Below, in pieces: positions 1 to 8,516 of a stretch of DNA of 64,000 nucleotides. The notes below the pieces were generated by a model. It was not told where the DNA came from, ran no database searches, and was given only the letters and a program-made list of their open reading frames with translations. The DNA is from Pseudofrankia inefficax (GTDB lineage: Bacteria; Actinomycetota; Actinomycetes; Frankiales; Frankiaceae), in the NCBI RefSeq assembly GCF_000166135.1, contig NC_014666.1, positions 2,976,001 through 3,040,000 of the forward strand, in the 5' to 3' direction. The stretch's first letter is position 1. Each line of letters opens with the position of its first letter. A program made the position numbers and the translations under genes.

Positions 1-337
1 GGCGCGGGTCGTCGAGGCACCGGAAGAGGGTCAGGTCCGGGCGGCGGAAATGAAACGGCACCTCGGTGAGCAGGACGTCGATGTCAGCGCGGACCCGATG
101 ACAGGTCCCCGTGCGCTGGTCGTGCTTGCGAGCGGCCTCTGCGAGCGCGTTGAGCAGGGCGTGCTGGACTGCCAGGTGCTTGTCGCTGGGCGAATGGCAG
201 ATGACAACCGATCCGTCCGAGACCTCGATCCGGCCGGCTAGATCCTCGGGAAGCTCTTCGTAAAGATCGAGAGTCATCTCGGGCGCCTGGGCCGCGGCAC
301 GTAGCCATGACCAGTCGGGGGCCTCTGGCGTCGCCAT
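1..337 (-). CDS. Uma2-family (DUF820) putative endonuclease, 5' part only
   Basis: Reading on the minus strand from ATG at 337 gives an open frame of 112 codons that runs off the left edge of the window. It begins MATPEAPDWSWL, and the following stretch YEELPEDLAGRIEVSDGSVV, then SPSDKHLAVQHALLNAL, VRADIDVLL and FRRPDLTLF is the characteristic N-terminal half of Uma2/DUF820 proteins, which have a PD-(D/E)XK nuclease fold. The first predicted active-site acid lies in the ADIDVLL strand and the RRPDLTLF segment carries the next one. The C-terminal catalytic part is outside the window. The family is very abundant in cyanobacteria and actinobacteria, mostly without a known role. Confidence in the family is good; function is unknown. 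Confidence 0.8.
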   Translation of the reverse strand, partial: MATPEAPDWSWLRAAAQAPEMTLDLYEELPEDLAGRIEVSDGSVVICHSPSDKHLAVQHALLNALAEAARKHDQRTGTCHRVRADIDVLLTEVPFHFRRPDLTLFRCLDDPR

Positions 338-761
338 GGGCGTCAGGTTACCCGCCACCCGTGACACGCCACCGCCGGTCGAATCAGGCCCTCGCGTGAG
401 GATCAAGGGACTGGCGCTGGCCTGATGGCCGGGCGTGGCCGTATTCCGATTACGGAAGCAGGTTGGTGCGCGACGCGCCGTGATGCTCGCTGGGGCGTTG
501 GCGGCGCCTACGCCGCTAGCCTCTTGGGCCGATCGACCACCTCGTCGACGCGGCTGGCGGGCTCGGCGGCTGGCGGGGGCGTTCGGCCCGGCCCGGTGAG
601 GCCGGCGCGGCCCTCGCCTGTGGCGGGCTGTTTCCGCAGGTCACGGGCGGCCGGTGGGCCGTGGCCGCAAGATCCGCCTGACAGCCGGCGCCAAGGTTAA
701 CGGGATAGATGTGTGCAAAGAGCCAGGAGGTGGGCAGCCCGGAGATCTGAGGGGAGTGCGG
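338..761. other. Intergenic region, no gene recognised
   Basis: This 424-base stretch lies between the divergent Uma2-type gene and the acyltransferase. Short open frames here show no family resemblance. It should hold the promoters of both flanking genes, but I see no convincing -35/-10 pair or operator. Confidence 0.5.
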
Positions 762-2252
762 ATGACGGGACAGGGAGACGACTCGGCGGGAGCGCCGCGC
801 GGCGCGATCGTGGTGGCGCAGGCACGCCGAACGGCCGCGGGTGAACGGCCGGGTACCTCGGCGACCTGGCCCCCACCCCCGCGCAAACCCGGCCAGACCC
901 GGCAGAACGTCCAGCTCACTGGTCGCCACGGCCAGACCGTGGCCCGCCCGGCTGCCGGTACCGCGGCCCGCCCGGCGGCGGAGGCGCCGGAACGGGGTGG
1001 GGTCCGGCCTGGGGGCTACAACCCCGCGCTGGACGGCGTCCGGGCGCTCGCGGTCCTCGCCGTGCTCGTGTTCCACATGGACTCGCTTCGCGGCGGCTAC
1101 CTGGGCGTCGACGTGTTCTTCGTGCTCAGCGGCTTCCTGATCACCGGGCAGCTGCTGGCCGAGTGGGACCGGACCGGTGCCGTGTCCCTGACCCGGTTCT
1201 ATCTGCGCCGCGCCTACCGCCTGCTGCCCGCGTTCTGGCTGTTGGCCCTCGTCGGGTTCGCGTCGGTCGTGGTGCTGGGCATGGGCACGGACGGCGAGCG
1301 GTCCGAGTTCCTGGACAGCCTGGCCTCGTCGATGCTCTACCTGAACAACTACTTCCAGGTCGCGCGGCAGAGCACGGGCGCCGGCTGGCTGGGGCACACC
1401 TGGTCGCTGTCGCTGGAGGAGCAGTTCTACCTGCTCTGGCCGCTGCTCCTGATCGCCCTGTGCCGCCGGCCGTGGTTCGCCCGCAGGCTGCCCCTGGTCC
1501 TGCTGGGTGGGGTGGCCGCGGTCCTGGTGTGGCGCAACGTCCTGATCGCGTTCGGGGCGTCGGGCACGCGGGCCTACTTCGCCCTGGACACCCGCGCGGA
1601 CGCCCTGTTGGTCGGCTGCGCGCTGGCCGCCTGGCTGCGGGCGGCGCGCGGCGGGGTGGACGGCGGGGGCCGCGCCGCGCTGACCTGGCGACGGCGCCTG
1701 GCCCGGGTGCGGGCCGTCCTGCCGGTCGTCGGTCCCGTGGCGCTCGCGTTGCTGGCGGTGGCGGCCCTGACCGCGCCGAGTGGGTGGGGCCCGCGGCCGA
1801 CCTCGCTGTCGCGCGGCGGTTTCACCGTCGTCGCGCTGCTCGCCGGGGTGGTCGTCCTCGCGCTGGAGCAGGGGCTGACGACGAGCTGGCTGTTCCGCGC
1901 CCTCGCCGCCCGGCCGCTCGCCTGGCTTGGCAAGATCTCGTACGGCTTCTACCTGTGGCACTTCCCGGTGGTCGCGCACTGGGGTGACAACCTGACCGGC
2001 TCGCTCGGCCGGTGGCCGGCGATCCTCGCCGTCGCGGCGATCTCGGTGGCGCTGGCCGCCGCGTCCTACTACCTGGTCGAACGCCCCATCCAGCGCCGCC
2101 GCCGGGCCGCCTCGCGGCCGGACCGGGTGAGCCCGCCGGACCGTCAGCCCGCGTTGGCCGCCGTCGCGGTGGCCGGCACCGGTGACCGCCTGGTGGGCAC
2201 GGCGGTCCGCGACGCCGGCTGGGATCTGGGACAGCCGCGCCCGCCCATCTGA
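762..2252 (+). CDS. Acyltransferase 3 family membrane protein (OafA/YrhL-like)
   Basis: Integral membrane O-acyltransferase of 496 residues, expected to move an acyl (often acetyl) group onto a cell-surface glycan or secondary metabolite. After a disordered, Pro/Arg-rich N-terminus of about 85 residues come the family hallmarks: LDGVRALAVLAVLVFH with the conserved His at the end of helix 1, then GGYLGVDVFFVLSGFLIT and the FYLRRAYRLLPAFW motif, followed by about ten hydrophobic helices and a final WHFPVV/ERPIQ segment. I chose ATG 762 because a purine-rich AGGGGAG precedes it by six bases; the frame is open upstream to 654 but those codons have no family content. There is no SGNH domain. Substrate cannot be told from sequence. 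Confidence 0.85.
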   Translation: MTGQGDDSAGAPRGAIVVAQARRTAAGERPGTSATWPPPPRKPGQTRQNVQLTGRHGQTVARPAAGTAARPAAEAPERGGVRPGGYNPALDGVRALAVLAVLVFHMDSLRGGYLGVDVFFVLSGFLITGQLLAEWDRTGAVSLTRFYLRRAYRLLPAFWLLALVGFASVVVLGMGTDGERSEFLDSLASSMLYLNNYFQVARQSTGAGWLGHTWSLSLEEQFYLLWPLLLIALCRRPWFARRLPLVLLGGVAAVLVWRNVLIAFGASGTRAYFALDTRADALLVGCALAAWLRAARGGVDGGGRAALTWRRRLARVRAVLPVVGPVALALLAVAALTAPSGWGPRPTSLSRGGFTVVALLAGVVVLALEQGLTTSWLFRALAARPLAWLGKISYGFYLWHFPVVAHWGDNLTGSLGRWPAILAVAAISVALAAASYYLVERPIQRRRRAASRPDRVSPPDRQPALAAVAVAGTGDRLVGTAVRDAGWDLGQPRPPI

Positions 2253-2282
2253 GGCCGGGCCCGCCGGCTCGGGGGCGCGCGG

Positions 2283-3218
2283 CTAGGGCCGGGCCGGGAT
2301 GACGATGTTGTGCGGGGGCGCGCCGCCTGCCAGGGCGTCGAGCTGGCGGCGGAGCAGGGCGACGACGCGCGGGTGCATCGCGGCACTGTGCCCACCGACG
2401 TGCGGAGTGAGGATGACGCCTTCGAGACCCCACAGGGCGTGCTCCGGCGGCAGCGGCTCGGGATCGACGACGTCCAGCGCGGCCCTGACCCGGCCGGCCC
2501 GGACCGCGTCGACCAGATCCGCGGTGACGACCACCCCGCCGCGCGCGACGTTCACCAACAGGGCGGCGGGCTTCATCGCGGCCAGGAACTCCCGGTCCAC
2601 CAGGGCCGCGGTGCTCGGGTTCAGCGGCACGGCGAGCACGACGATGTCCGCGTCGGGCAGCAGCGCCGGCAGTTCGCCGACCGCTCGCACGACGCCGTCG
2701 GCGTCGACCCTGCCGTGCGTCGCCACCCGGAGGACGTCGACCTCGAAGGGCTTCAGCCGGCCGACGACCGCCCGGCCGACGCCGCCCTGGCCGACCACGA
2801 TCACCTTGGAGTCCGCCAGCGCCGGGGATTCGGCGTGGGCCCACCGGTGCTCCGCCTGCGCGCGCAGCAACGTCGGCAGCCGGCGCTGGCTGGCGATCAT
2901 CAACCCGACCGCCAGCTCGGCGGTGGACGCCTCGTGCACCCCCGCGGCGTTGCAGAAGACGTGCCCGTCGGGAAGGACGGTACTGACGCCCTCGTAGCCG
3001 ATCGACTGGCTCTGCACGACCAGGGGGCGCAGGCCCCGCAGCGCCGTCAGCACGGTCGGGGCGGCCATGTACGGCACCACGACGAGGTCGAGATCCGCCC
3101 GGGGCGGCGGGCCGGACAGGTCCCAGACAGTCACCTCCGTCCCGGCAATGGGGGCGAGCGCGGCCCGGAGCTCCTCGGTCGGAACGGTCACGACCAGCGG
3201 CCCGTGGTGTCCGGACAA
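2283..3218 (-). CDS. D-isomer-specific 2-hydroxyacid dehydrogenase
   Basis: Cytosolic NAD(P)-dependent oxidoreductase of 311 residues acting on a 2-hydroxy/2-keto acid pair. The Rossmann motif is VGQGGVGRAVVGRL, and the catalytic triad of the family is visible: Arg in NVARGGVV, Glu in DPEPLPPEHALW and His in LTPHVGG. The start is a TTG at 3218, preceded at six bases by AAGGAG, which makes the unusual start codon credible. It ends 30 bases from the acyltransferase stop (convergent) and is divergent from the hydrolase at 3355. Substrate is unassigned; similar stand-alone actinobacterial proteins are annotated as phosphoglycerate- or glyoxylate-type dehydrogenases without proof. Confidence 0.88.
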   Translation of the reverse strand: MSGHHGPLVVTVPTEELRAALAPIAGTEVTVWDLSGPPPRADLDLVVVPYMAAPTVLTALRGLRPLVVQSQSIGYEGVSTVLPDGHVFCNAAGVHEASTAELAVGLMIASQRRLPTLLRAQAEHRWAHAESPALADSKVIVVGQGGVGRAVVGRLKPFEVDVLRVATHGRVDADGVVRAVGELPALLPDADIVVLAVPLNPSTAALVDREFLAAMKPAALLVNVARGGVVVTADLVDAVRAGRVRAALDVVDPEPLPPEHALWGLEGVILTPHVGGHSAAMHPRVVALLRRQLDALAGGAPPHNIVIPARP

Positions 3219-3354
3219 GGAGGTCTCCTTCTGGCGTCGTGTGCTCAGGGCCGTGAGCGCGTGGGCGCGGCCGTCCGTCTGCCGTCGGCAGACGGATTCT
3301 GCTGCCAGCCGAGCGGCGTCCCGGTGCGGCCTCCCTCGGCCCTAGGTTGCCACC

Positions 3355-4197
3355 ATGACCGAGACGACGACCGCCCTCGACGGCGAAGCGATCACGGGCT
3401 GGGCGGCCGGCGTCCCGTTCACGGCGCTGCCACCTGCCGGCGGCGCGGGCGAGCCCGCGCCGCTGGTGGTGACCTGGCACATGATGGACGCGCCGCGTTC
3501 GGACGCCGCGTTCGCCGCGGCGCTCCCGCTGGCGGCCGTGCCCGCGTGGCGGGTGCATCTCGGGATGCCGTGGGTCGGCCGGCGCCCGCGGGACGACGGG
3601 TACGAGGCGGCGCTGGCCGATCCGATGCTGGGATACGTCGATCCGGTCGTCCGGCAGGCCACCGGCGAGTTCCCCGCGGCGCTCGACGCGTTGCGGGAGA
3701 TGTTCGCCTTCCGGGACGGGCCGATCGGCGTCGTCGGCGCGTCCCTCGGAGGCAACGTCGCGCTCGACGTCGTGGCCCGGCTGCCCGTCGAGGTCTCCGC
3801 GGTGGCGCTGGTCAACCCGGCCATCCGGGCACGCACCGCGGTCGAGGTCTTCACCGCGGCCGCGGGCACGACCTACGACTGGTCCGAGCCGGCGCTCGCC
3901 GCGGCCGACCGGCTGGACTTCGTGGCCCACGCCGGCCTGGTCGGCGCCCGCCGGCCGGAGCCGGCCGTTCTCCTGGTCAGCGGCGCGCTCGACTACCCGA
4001 ACAGCCGCGCCGACGCGGACGCGCTGGTGACAGCGCTCCGGGCCGACTACCGCGAACCCGACCGGGTCCGGCTGGCCACGATCGAGGGCCTCGACCATCC
4101 GTTGGCCGAGCGTCCCGGCCTCGAACCGGCGCCCCAGCTCCCGTTGGCCAAGGTCGTCGACCGCGTGGTCGGCGACTGGCTGCGCGCGCACCTGTAA
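3355..4197 (+). CDS. Alpha/beta hydrolase (prolyl-oligopeptidase/dienelactone-like)
   Basis: Serine hydrolase of 280 residues. The nucleophile elbow is GASLGG (about residue 135), the acid is likely the Asp in SGALDYPN, and the His is in GLDHPLAE. The N-terminal VVTWHMMD is the oxyanion-side strand. It has no signal peptide, so it is cytosolic. ATG 3355 is the only good start; the gene is divergent from the dehydrogenase and is followed after 90 bases by the SCO6745-family gene. The natural ester or amide substrate is unknown. Confidence 0.82.
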   Translation: MTETTTALDGEAITGWAAGVPFTALPPAGGAGEPAPLVVTWHMMDAPRSDAAFAAALPLAAVPAWRVHLGMPWVGRRPRDDGYEAALADPMLGYVDPVVRQATGEFPAALDALREMFAFRDGPIGVVGASLGGNVALDVVARLPVEVSAVALVNPAIRARTAVEVFTAAAGTTYDWSEPALAAADRLDFVAHAGLVGARRPEPAVLLVSGALDYPNSRADADALVTALRADYREPDRVRLATIEGLDHPLAERPGLEPAPQLPLAKVVDRVVGDWLRAHL

Positions 4198-4287
4198 CCG
4201 GGCCGCGTACCGGGACCGCCCGCGCGGCGCGCCCAGGCCGGCACCGCAGGGGTTGCTTTCCGCCGAGCGGCGGAATTGGGTTGGGTC

Positions 4288-5157
4288 ATGGTCGAGGTCA
4301 CCGTTGCCCAGAGGATGTGGCGGCTGTTCGAGCCGGTGCACGCCGTCACCTACTTCGCGCCGGCCAGCCTGGCGGCGTGGGAGGACGCCGGCGTGCGGGG
4401 CTACTGGCGCGGCTACTTCGCCGGCCGGGCCGCGCCGCTGGGTCCCGTCGAGGCCGGGCCGGTCGTCGGCGCCTTCTTCGGGTTCGCGCCCGCCATGGTG
4501 GCCCGCGCGCTGCCGGACGTCTGGACGCGGATCTCGCCGGAGAAGGCGCTCGCCACCCGCCTCGACGGCGCCCGTGCCGCGCTCGGGCCGCTGCTCGCCG
4601 GCACCGACCCGGACGAGGTCGCCGAGCTGGCCACGCTGCTGCGTTCGACGGCCGAGGCGGTGCCGGTCGCCGGTCGCGTCCTCGGCGCCGCGAACGCCGC
4701 GCTGCCCTGGCCCGACGACCCGGTCGCCGTCCTGTGGCACGCCAGCACGGTCCTGCGGGAGCACCGAGGCGACGGGCACGTCGCGGCCCTGGTCACCGCC
4801 GGTCTCGACGCCCCCGAAAGCCTTGTCTGGCGGGTCAGCAGGGGCGGCACCGACCGCGCGTTCTATCAGCGGATCCGCGGCTGGACCGACGACGAGTGGG
4901 ACGCCGCGGCTGGCCGGCTGCGCGCTCGCGGCTGGCTCGACGCCGCCGGGGCCCCGACCGCGCTGGCGCTCGACGCCGCCCGCGACCTGGAGGCGACGAC
5001 GGACCGCCTCGCGGGCCCGGCCTGGGATGCCCTCGAACCGGTCATGATCGAACGTGTGGCGACACTGCTCGCGCCGATCGCCCAGGCCGCCGCGCCGCTG
5101 CTGATGTGGCCCAACCCCGTCGGTGTGCCGGATCCACGAGCCCCAGACGCGGGCTGA
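4288..5157 (+). CDS. SCO6745-family protein
   Basis: Protein of 289 residues matching the actinobacterial SCO6745 family (older annotations: SalK/winged-helix-like). Diagnostic stretches are MWRLFEPVHAVTYFAP, YWRGYFAGRAAPLGPV, FFGFAPAMVARALP and WHASTVLREHRGDGHVAAL, followed by a C-terminal helical segment RGWTDDEWDAAAGRLRARGW. No biochemical role is established for the family; the C-terminal half resembles winged-helix DNA-binding folds. I prefer ATG 4288 over the in-frame TTG at 4276 because family members begin directly before the VAQRMWRLFEP helix. It converges on the MerR regulator, 33 bases away. Confidence 0.8.
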   Translation: MVEVTVAQRMWRLFEPVHAVTYFAPASLAAWEDAGVRGYWRGYFAGRAAPLGPVEAGPVVGAFFGFAPAMVARALPDVWTRISPEKALATRLDGARAALGPLLAGTDPDEVAELATLLRSTAEAVPVAGRVLGAANAALPWPDDPVAVLWHASTVLREHRGDGHVAALVTAGLDAPESLVWRVSRGGTDRAFYQRIRGWTDDEWDAAAGRLRARGWLDAAGAPTALALDAARDLEATTDRLAGPAWDALEPVMIERVATLLAPIAQAAAPLLMWPNPVGVPDPRAPDAG

Positions 5158-5190
5158 CCGGGGCGGGTGATCAGGGCCGGCGGGCGGGGG

Positions 5191-5979
5191 TCAGGACTGG
5201 GCGTCCGCGTTGGCGGCGATCGCGTCACGGACGTACCGGGCCAGGCCCGGAGCCACGCCCTCGTACAGCCGGGTGAACCGCTCGTCGGCCAGGTACAGCT
5301 CGCCGAGGCCGCGGTGGATGGTGTGGTCGCAGTCGTAGAACCAGTGGGTGATGAACCGGCGGTGCTGCTCGGCGAGCGCCATCGCCGCCGGTCCGTCCGC
5401 GGGCAGGCCGGCCAGCAGCGCGTCGCGGAAGGCACGCAGGCCCTCGTCCGACTCGGCCTTCATCCGGGCCCAGTCGGCCTTCGTGTAGGCGGCCGTGCGG
5501 CGTTGGGACTGTCGATAGGCGTCCGTCTCGCCCCACCGCAGCTCGGCCTCGTCGGCCCACGCCCCGCCGACCTGGTCGGTGCCGAAGACCTCGAGCTGCT
5601 CGTCCGGCGTCAGTCGCATGCCCATCGCGCGTGCCTCCAGTTCGTTGTCGATGGCGGTGACCATCGCGGCGAGCCGCGCGCCCCGCTCGACCAGCAGCTC
5701 CCGCTGCCGGCGCAGGTGCGCGACCATGTCCACGTCCGGGTCGTCCACCAGGGCTCGGACGGCCTCGAGCGTGAACCCCAGCTCGCGGTACACGAGTACC
5801 TGCCGCAGCCGCTCGAGATCGGGCCCGTGGTACACCCGGTACCCGCCGGTGGTCCGGCCCGACGGTCGGACCAGCCCGATCCGGTCGTAGTGGTGCAGCG
5901 TCCGGACGGTTATCCCGGCCCGCCGCGCGGCCTGACCGACCGTGAGCCCGGTGCCGATCGCCGCCTGATCGCTGCTCAC
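5191..5979 (-). CDS. MerR-family regulator with TipAS ligand-binding domain
   Basis: 262-residue transcription factor. Residues about 12-80 form the MerR winged helix (GLTVGQAARRAGITVRTLHH, then YDRIGLVRPS) and are followed by the dimerisation helix. The C-terminal 110 residues (SDEGLRAFRDALLAG to the end) are a TipAS domain, which in Streptomyces TipAL binds thiopeptide-type drugs and induces transcription. Its GTG start overlaps the stop of the upstream XRE-cupin gene as GTGA (5976-5979), so the two are translationally coupled. Likely controls efflux or resistance genes; the neighbouring GNAT and the DHA2 exporter are candidates, but that is inference. Confidence 0.9.
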   Translation of the reverse strand: MSSDQAAIGTGLTVGQAARRAGITVRTLHHYDRIGLVRPSGRTTGGYRVYHGPDLERLRQVLVYRELGFTLEAVRALVDDPDVDMVAHLRRQRELLVERGARLAAMVTAIDNELEARAMGMRLTPDEQLEVFGTDQVGGAWADEAELRWGETDAYRQSQRRTAAYTKADWARMKAESDEGLRAFRDALLAGLPADGPAAMALAEQHRRFITHWFYDCDHTIHRGLGELYLADERFTRLYEGVAPGLARYVRDAIAANADAQS

Positions 5980-6587
5980 ACCGCCGACTCTGTGCCCTGA
6001 CCTCGCGTCAGGGTCAAGCCGCGCGGCGCGGACACCTTGTAGAGGGCGACCAGGTAGCGGCAGGGCGCCTCGGTCGGGTTGACGTACACGCAGTCGGCCG
6101 GGGCGCCGAGCTGGAGGCAGTCGCCCTGGCCCAGCTCGTGGACGTCGTCGCCCTCCACGAAGCGGAGCCGGCCGGCGAGGACCCAGATCTGCTGGTCGAT
6201 GAAGCGGTAGGTGCTGGCCGGCATCGCCACGGTCGCCCCGGCCGGCAGCTCGACCTGGACGAGCTCCAGGCCGGTGCTCGCCGGCGGGGACACGGCGCGG
6301 CGCGAGTAGCCGCTGTCGGGGTCGGTCCAGAGGGGCTGCTCGCCGTGACGGGTGAGCCGCGACGGCCCGCTCTCCGCCCGCGCGATCAGCTCCGAGAGCG
6401 TGAGCCCCAGCGCGCCGGAGAGCTTGGCCAGCAGCGCCGCCGTCGGCTGGGCCTCCGCGCGTTCGACCTTGGAGATCATCGCCCGGGAGACCCCGGACGC
6501 GTCGGCCAGCCCCGCGACGGTCAGGCCGCGCGCGGCCCGGGCGGATCGGACGGTGGCCGCCAGCGCGGCGCCGAGTGTGTCACTCAC
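5976..6587 (-). CDS. XRE-family regulator with C-terminal cupin domain
   Basis: 203 residues. An N-terminal helix-turn-helix (LTVAGLADASGVSRAMISKV, about residues 20-45) is followed by a cupin barrel from about residue 100 (PAGATVAMPASTYRFIDQQI, then GRLRFVEGDDVHELGQGDCL). This is the common XRE-cupin architecture that senses a small ligand and often autoregulates. GTG 6587 is the start. It is the first gene of a two-gene transcript with the MerR-TipAS regulator (4-base GTGA overlap), and is divergent from the GNAT gene with only 49 bases between starts, so both probably share a control region. Confidence 0.9.
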   Translation of the reverse strand: MSDTLGAALAATVRSARAARGLTVAGLADASGVSRAMISKVERAEAQPTAALLAKLSGALGLTLSELIARAESGPSRLTRHGEQPLWTDPDSGYSRRAVSPPASTGLELVQVELPAGATVAMPASTYRFIDQQIWVLAGRLRFVEGDDVHELGQGDCLQLGAPADCVYVNPTEAPCRYLVALYKVSAPRGLTLTRGQGTESAV

Positions 6588-6624
6588 GGCCCCAGCCTAG
6601 TGAAACTATGGTAAGTCTCGCGTC

Positions 6625-6630
6625 TACTAT
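6625..6630 (+). promoter_or_regulatory. Candidate -10 box of a leaderless GNAT transcript
   Basis: TACTAT lies six bases upstream of the GTG start at 6637, the geometry expected for a leaderless mRNA that begins at the start codon. The 49-base divergent region (6588-6636) is strikingly A/T-rich for this genome. No clear -35 was identified. Inference from sequence only. Confidence 0.35.
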
Positions 6631-6636
6631 AAGAAC

Positions 6637-7179
6637 GTGCCTAGCGAACCCTGGCAGATCCGGCCGGCGACCGCGGCGGACGCCCCGGCCTGTGCGGCGA
6701 TCTACGCGGACTACGTCACCGACACGGCGATCACCTTCGAGACCGAGGTCCCGTCGATCGAGGAGATGGCCGGCCGCATCCAGCGGTCGAACGAGCGCCA
6801 CGCCTGGCTGGTGCTCGAGGTCGACGGGACGGTCGTCGGGTACGCCTACGGGCGGGAGTACCACGCCCGCGCCGCCTACGGCTGGTCGTGCGAGGCGAGC
6901 GTCTACCTGCGGATGGGCCGGCGCCGCACGGGCGCCGGGCGCGCGCTCTACCAGGCGCTGCTGCCCCGGCTCGCCGAGCGCGGCTACCGCCGGGTCATCG
7001 CGGGGATCACCCAGCCCAACGACGCCAGCAACGGCCTGCACTACGCCTTCGGCTTCACCGACGTCGGGGTCATGTACAAGATCGGCTGGAAGCACGGCGT
7101 CTGGCACGACGTCGCCTGGCTGCAGCTGGACCTGACGCCGGACGAGGACCCCGTCAAGCCGCCCGACCCGGTCGCCTGA
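6637..7179 (+). CDS. GNAT N-acetyltransferase, phosphinothricin-acetyltransferase-like
   Basis: 180-residue acetyl-CoA dependent N-acetyltransferase. The whole protein follows the Pat/Bar/YncA pattern: IRPATAADAPACAAIYADYV, FETEVPSIEEMAGRI, VVGYAYGREYHARAAYGWSC, EASVYLRMGRRRTGAGRALY (the acetyl-CoA binding loop), and GLHYAFGFTDVGVMYKIGWK. Such enzymes acetylate glutamate analogues (phosphinothricin, methionine sulfoximine). It has a GTG start and probably a leaderless transcript. Divergent from the XRE-cupin/MerR pair, which may regulate it. It converges on the CoA-transferase gene with a 10-base gap. Confidence 0.87.
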   Translation: MPSEPWQIRPATAADAPACAAIYADYVTDTAITFETEVPSIEEMAGRIQRSNERHAWLVLEVDGTVVGYAYGREYHARAAYGWSCEASVYLRMGRRRTGAGRALYQALLPRLAERGYRRVIAGITQPNDASNGLHYAFGFTDVGVMYKIGWKHGVWHDVAWLQLDLTPDEDPVKPPDPVA

Positions 7180-7189
7180 CGCCGCGGCC

Positions 7190-8458
7190 TCAGGGCCGGG
7201 GCTCACCGAAGGCGGCCTGGTCGCTGCCCCAGGGGTGCGCGGGGAACGGGTAGTCGTCGAAGCCGGGAAGCGCCGGACGGGCCGTCGTGCGGGTGCCGTG
7301 CGTGACGGCCGACCGGGCGGTGGGCACGGAGGCCGCAGGATGGTCCGGTTCGCGGCCGGGCCTGTCGAGCAGCCAGGCCGCTGTGCGGGCGAGGGCGGCG
7401 GCGAGGTCGCGGCCCCGCCCGTCGGCGGCCCGGTCGACCAGCGCGTCGATGATCGACGCGGCGAGCAGGTACCCGGTCGCGTGGTCGAGCGCCTGCGCGG
7501 GCAGCGCGCCAGGCGTCGCGCCGTCGGCGCTCTCGAGCAGCGCGATGCCCGACGCGGCCTGGACGATGGAGTCGAAGCCACGCCGGCCGGCCCACGGGCC
7601 GGTGTCGCCCCAGGCGTTCACCCGGGCGCGGATCAGCCCGGGTGGCGGGCGCAGCCCGAAGGCCTCGATCGCGCCGGGCCGGTAGCCGGTCACCAGCACG
7701 TCCGCCGCGTCGAGAAGCTCCTGGGCGCGGGCCAGGTCGGTCCGCAGGTCCAGGATCGCGGTCCGCTTGCCCTGGCCGGTGTCGAGCTGCTGCCAGGCGA
7801 TCTCCGCGGGGACCGGGGGATCGAGGCGCAGCACGTCCGCGCCGAGCAGGGCGAGCGTGCGCCCGCACACCGGGCCCGCGAGGACCCGGGTCAGGTCGAG
7901 CACCCGCACGCCGGCCAGCGGGAGCGCGCCGCCCGTCAGCGTGCGGGCGGCGGCATCGGCGCGGTCCACGTCGTCGCGGTCAACCCTGCGCACGAGCGGT
8001 CCGACGGCCGCGGCGGCACCGGGCTCGGACGCCCGCCACTCGGCCTCGGTCCGGACCCGGACCGCGAGGGCGCCGGCCGCGGACGCCAGGTCCTCCAGCT
8101 CGGCGGCCGGCCGCGCCTCGATCGCCTTGGCCACGGTCTCTCGGTCGGCGGCGTCGGGAAGGCCGAGGAGGCGCAGGAGCCGGTCGCGGTGGTGCGGGTA
8201 GTTCGCGTGGGTCCGCACCCAGCCGTCCCGGGTGGGAAAGAAGCCGGACAGCGGCGCGAAGGCGTCCGCGCCGCCGTCGCCGTCACGGAACAGGCGCTCG
8301 CTGCCGAACGCGGCGGCGACCCGCTCCGGGTCCGGCGCGGCCCGGACGATCGGACCGGTCGCGCCGGCGCGCACGGCTGCCGCGCGGACCGCCTCCACCG
8401 ACATCGTGGCGAGCGGGAGGACCGGGAGAACGGCGGACAACCAGCCGGACATGATCAC
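7190..8458 (-). CDS. Class III CoA-transferase (CaiB/BaiF family)
   Basis: 422 residues. The C-terminal 240 residues hold the recognisable class III fold: GVRVLDLTRVLAGPVCGRTL, LLGADVLRLDPP, then TGQGKRTAILDLR and GFDSIVQAASGIAL, the Asp of GFD being the expected catalytic aspartate that forms an acyl-enzyme anhydride. The N-terminal 170 residues are a divergent counterpart of the second domain (FFPTRDGWVRTHANYPHHR), so the domain order looks permuted compared with single-domain members. The start may be GTG 8458 or ATG 8452; neither has a good Shine-Dalgarno. It lies 58 bases downstream of the MFS exporter, same strand. Acyl substrate unknown. Confidence 0.82.
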   Translation of the reverse strand: MIMSGWLSAVLPVLPLATMSVEAVRAAAVRAGATGPIVRAAPDPERVAAAFGSERLFRDGDGGADAFAPLSGFFPTRDGWVRTHANYPHHRDRLLRLLGLPDAADRETVAKAIEARPAAELEDLASAAGALAVRVRTEAEWRASEPGAAAAVGPLVRRVDRDDVDRADAAARTLTGGALPLAGVRVLDLTRVLAGPVCGRTLALLGADVLRLDPPVPAEIAWQQLDTGQGKRTAILDLRTDLARAQELLDAADVLVTGYRPGAIEAFGLRPPPGLIRARVNAWGDTGPWAGRRGFDSIVQAASGIALLESADGATPGALPAQALDHATGYLLAASIIDALVDRAADGRGRDLAAALARTAAWLLDRPGREPDHPAASVPTARSAVTHGTRTTARPALPGFDDYPFPAHPWGSDQAAFGEPRP

Positions 8459-8516
8459 AGCTTAGCCGCGGAGCCGACCGCGACCGCTCGGATCGTGACC
8501 GGTACCGCCTGACCGG

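Noticed and set aside
1822-4779. Very long open frames on the strand opposite to recognisable genes (for example 516-1979, 1822-4779, 2310-5276, 31534-35844 and 42893-40371)
   Set aside because: At this G+C, antisense frames stay open by composition. Their translations are Arg/Pro/Ala/Gly-rich with no family resemblance, and each overlaps a gene with clear motifs.
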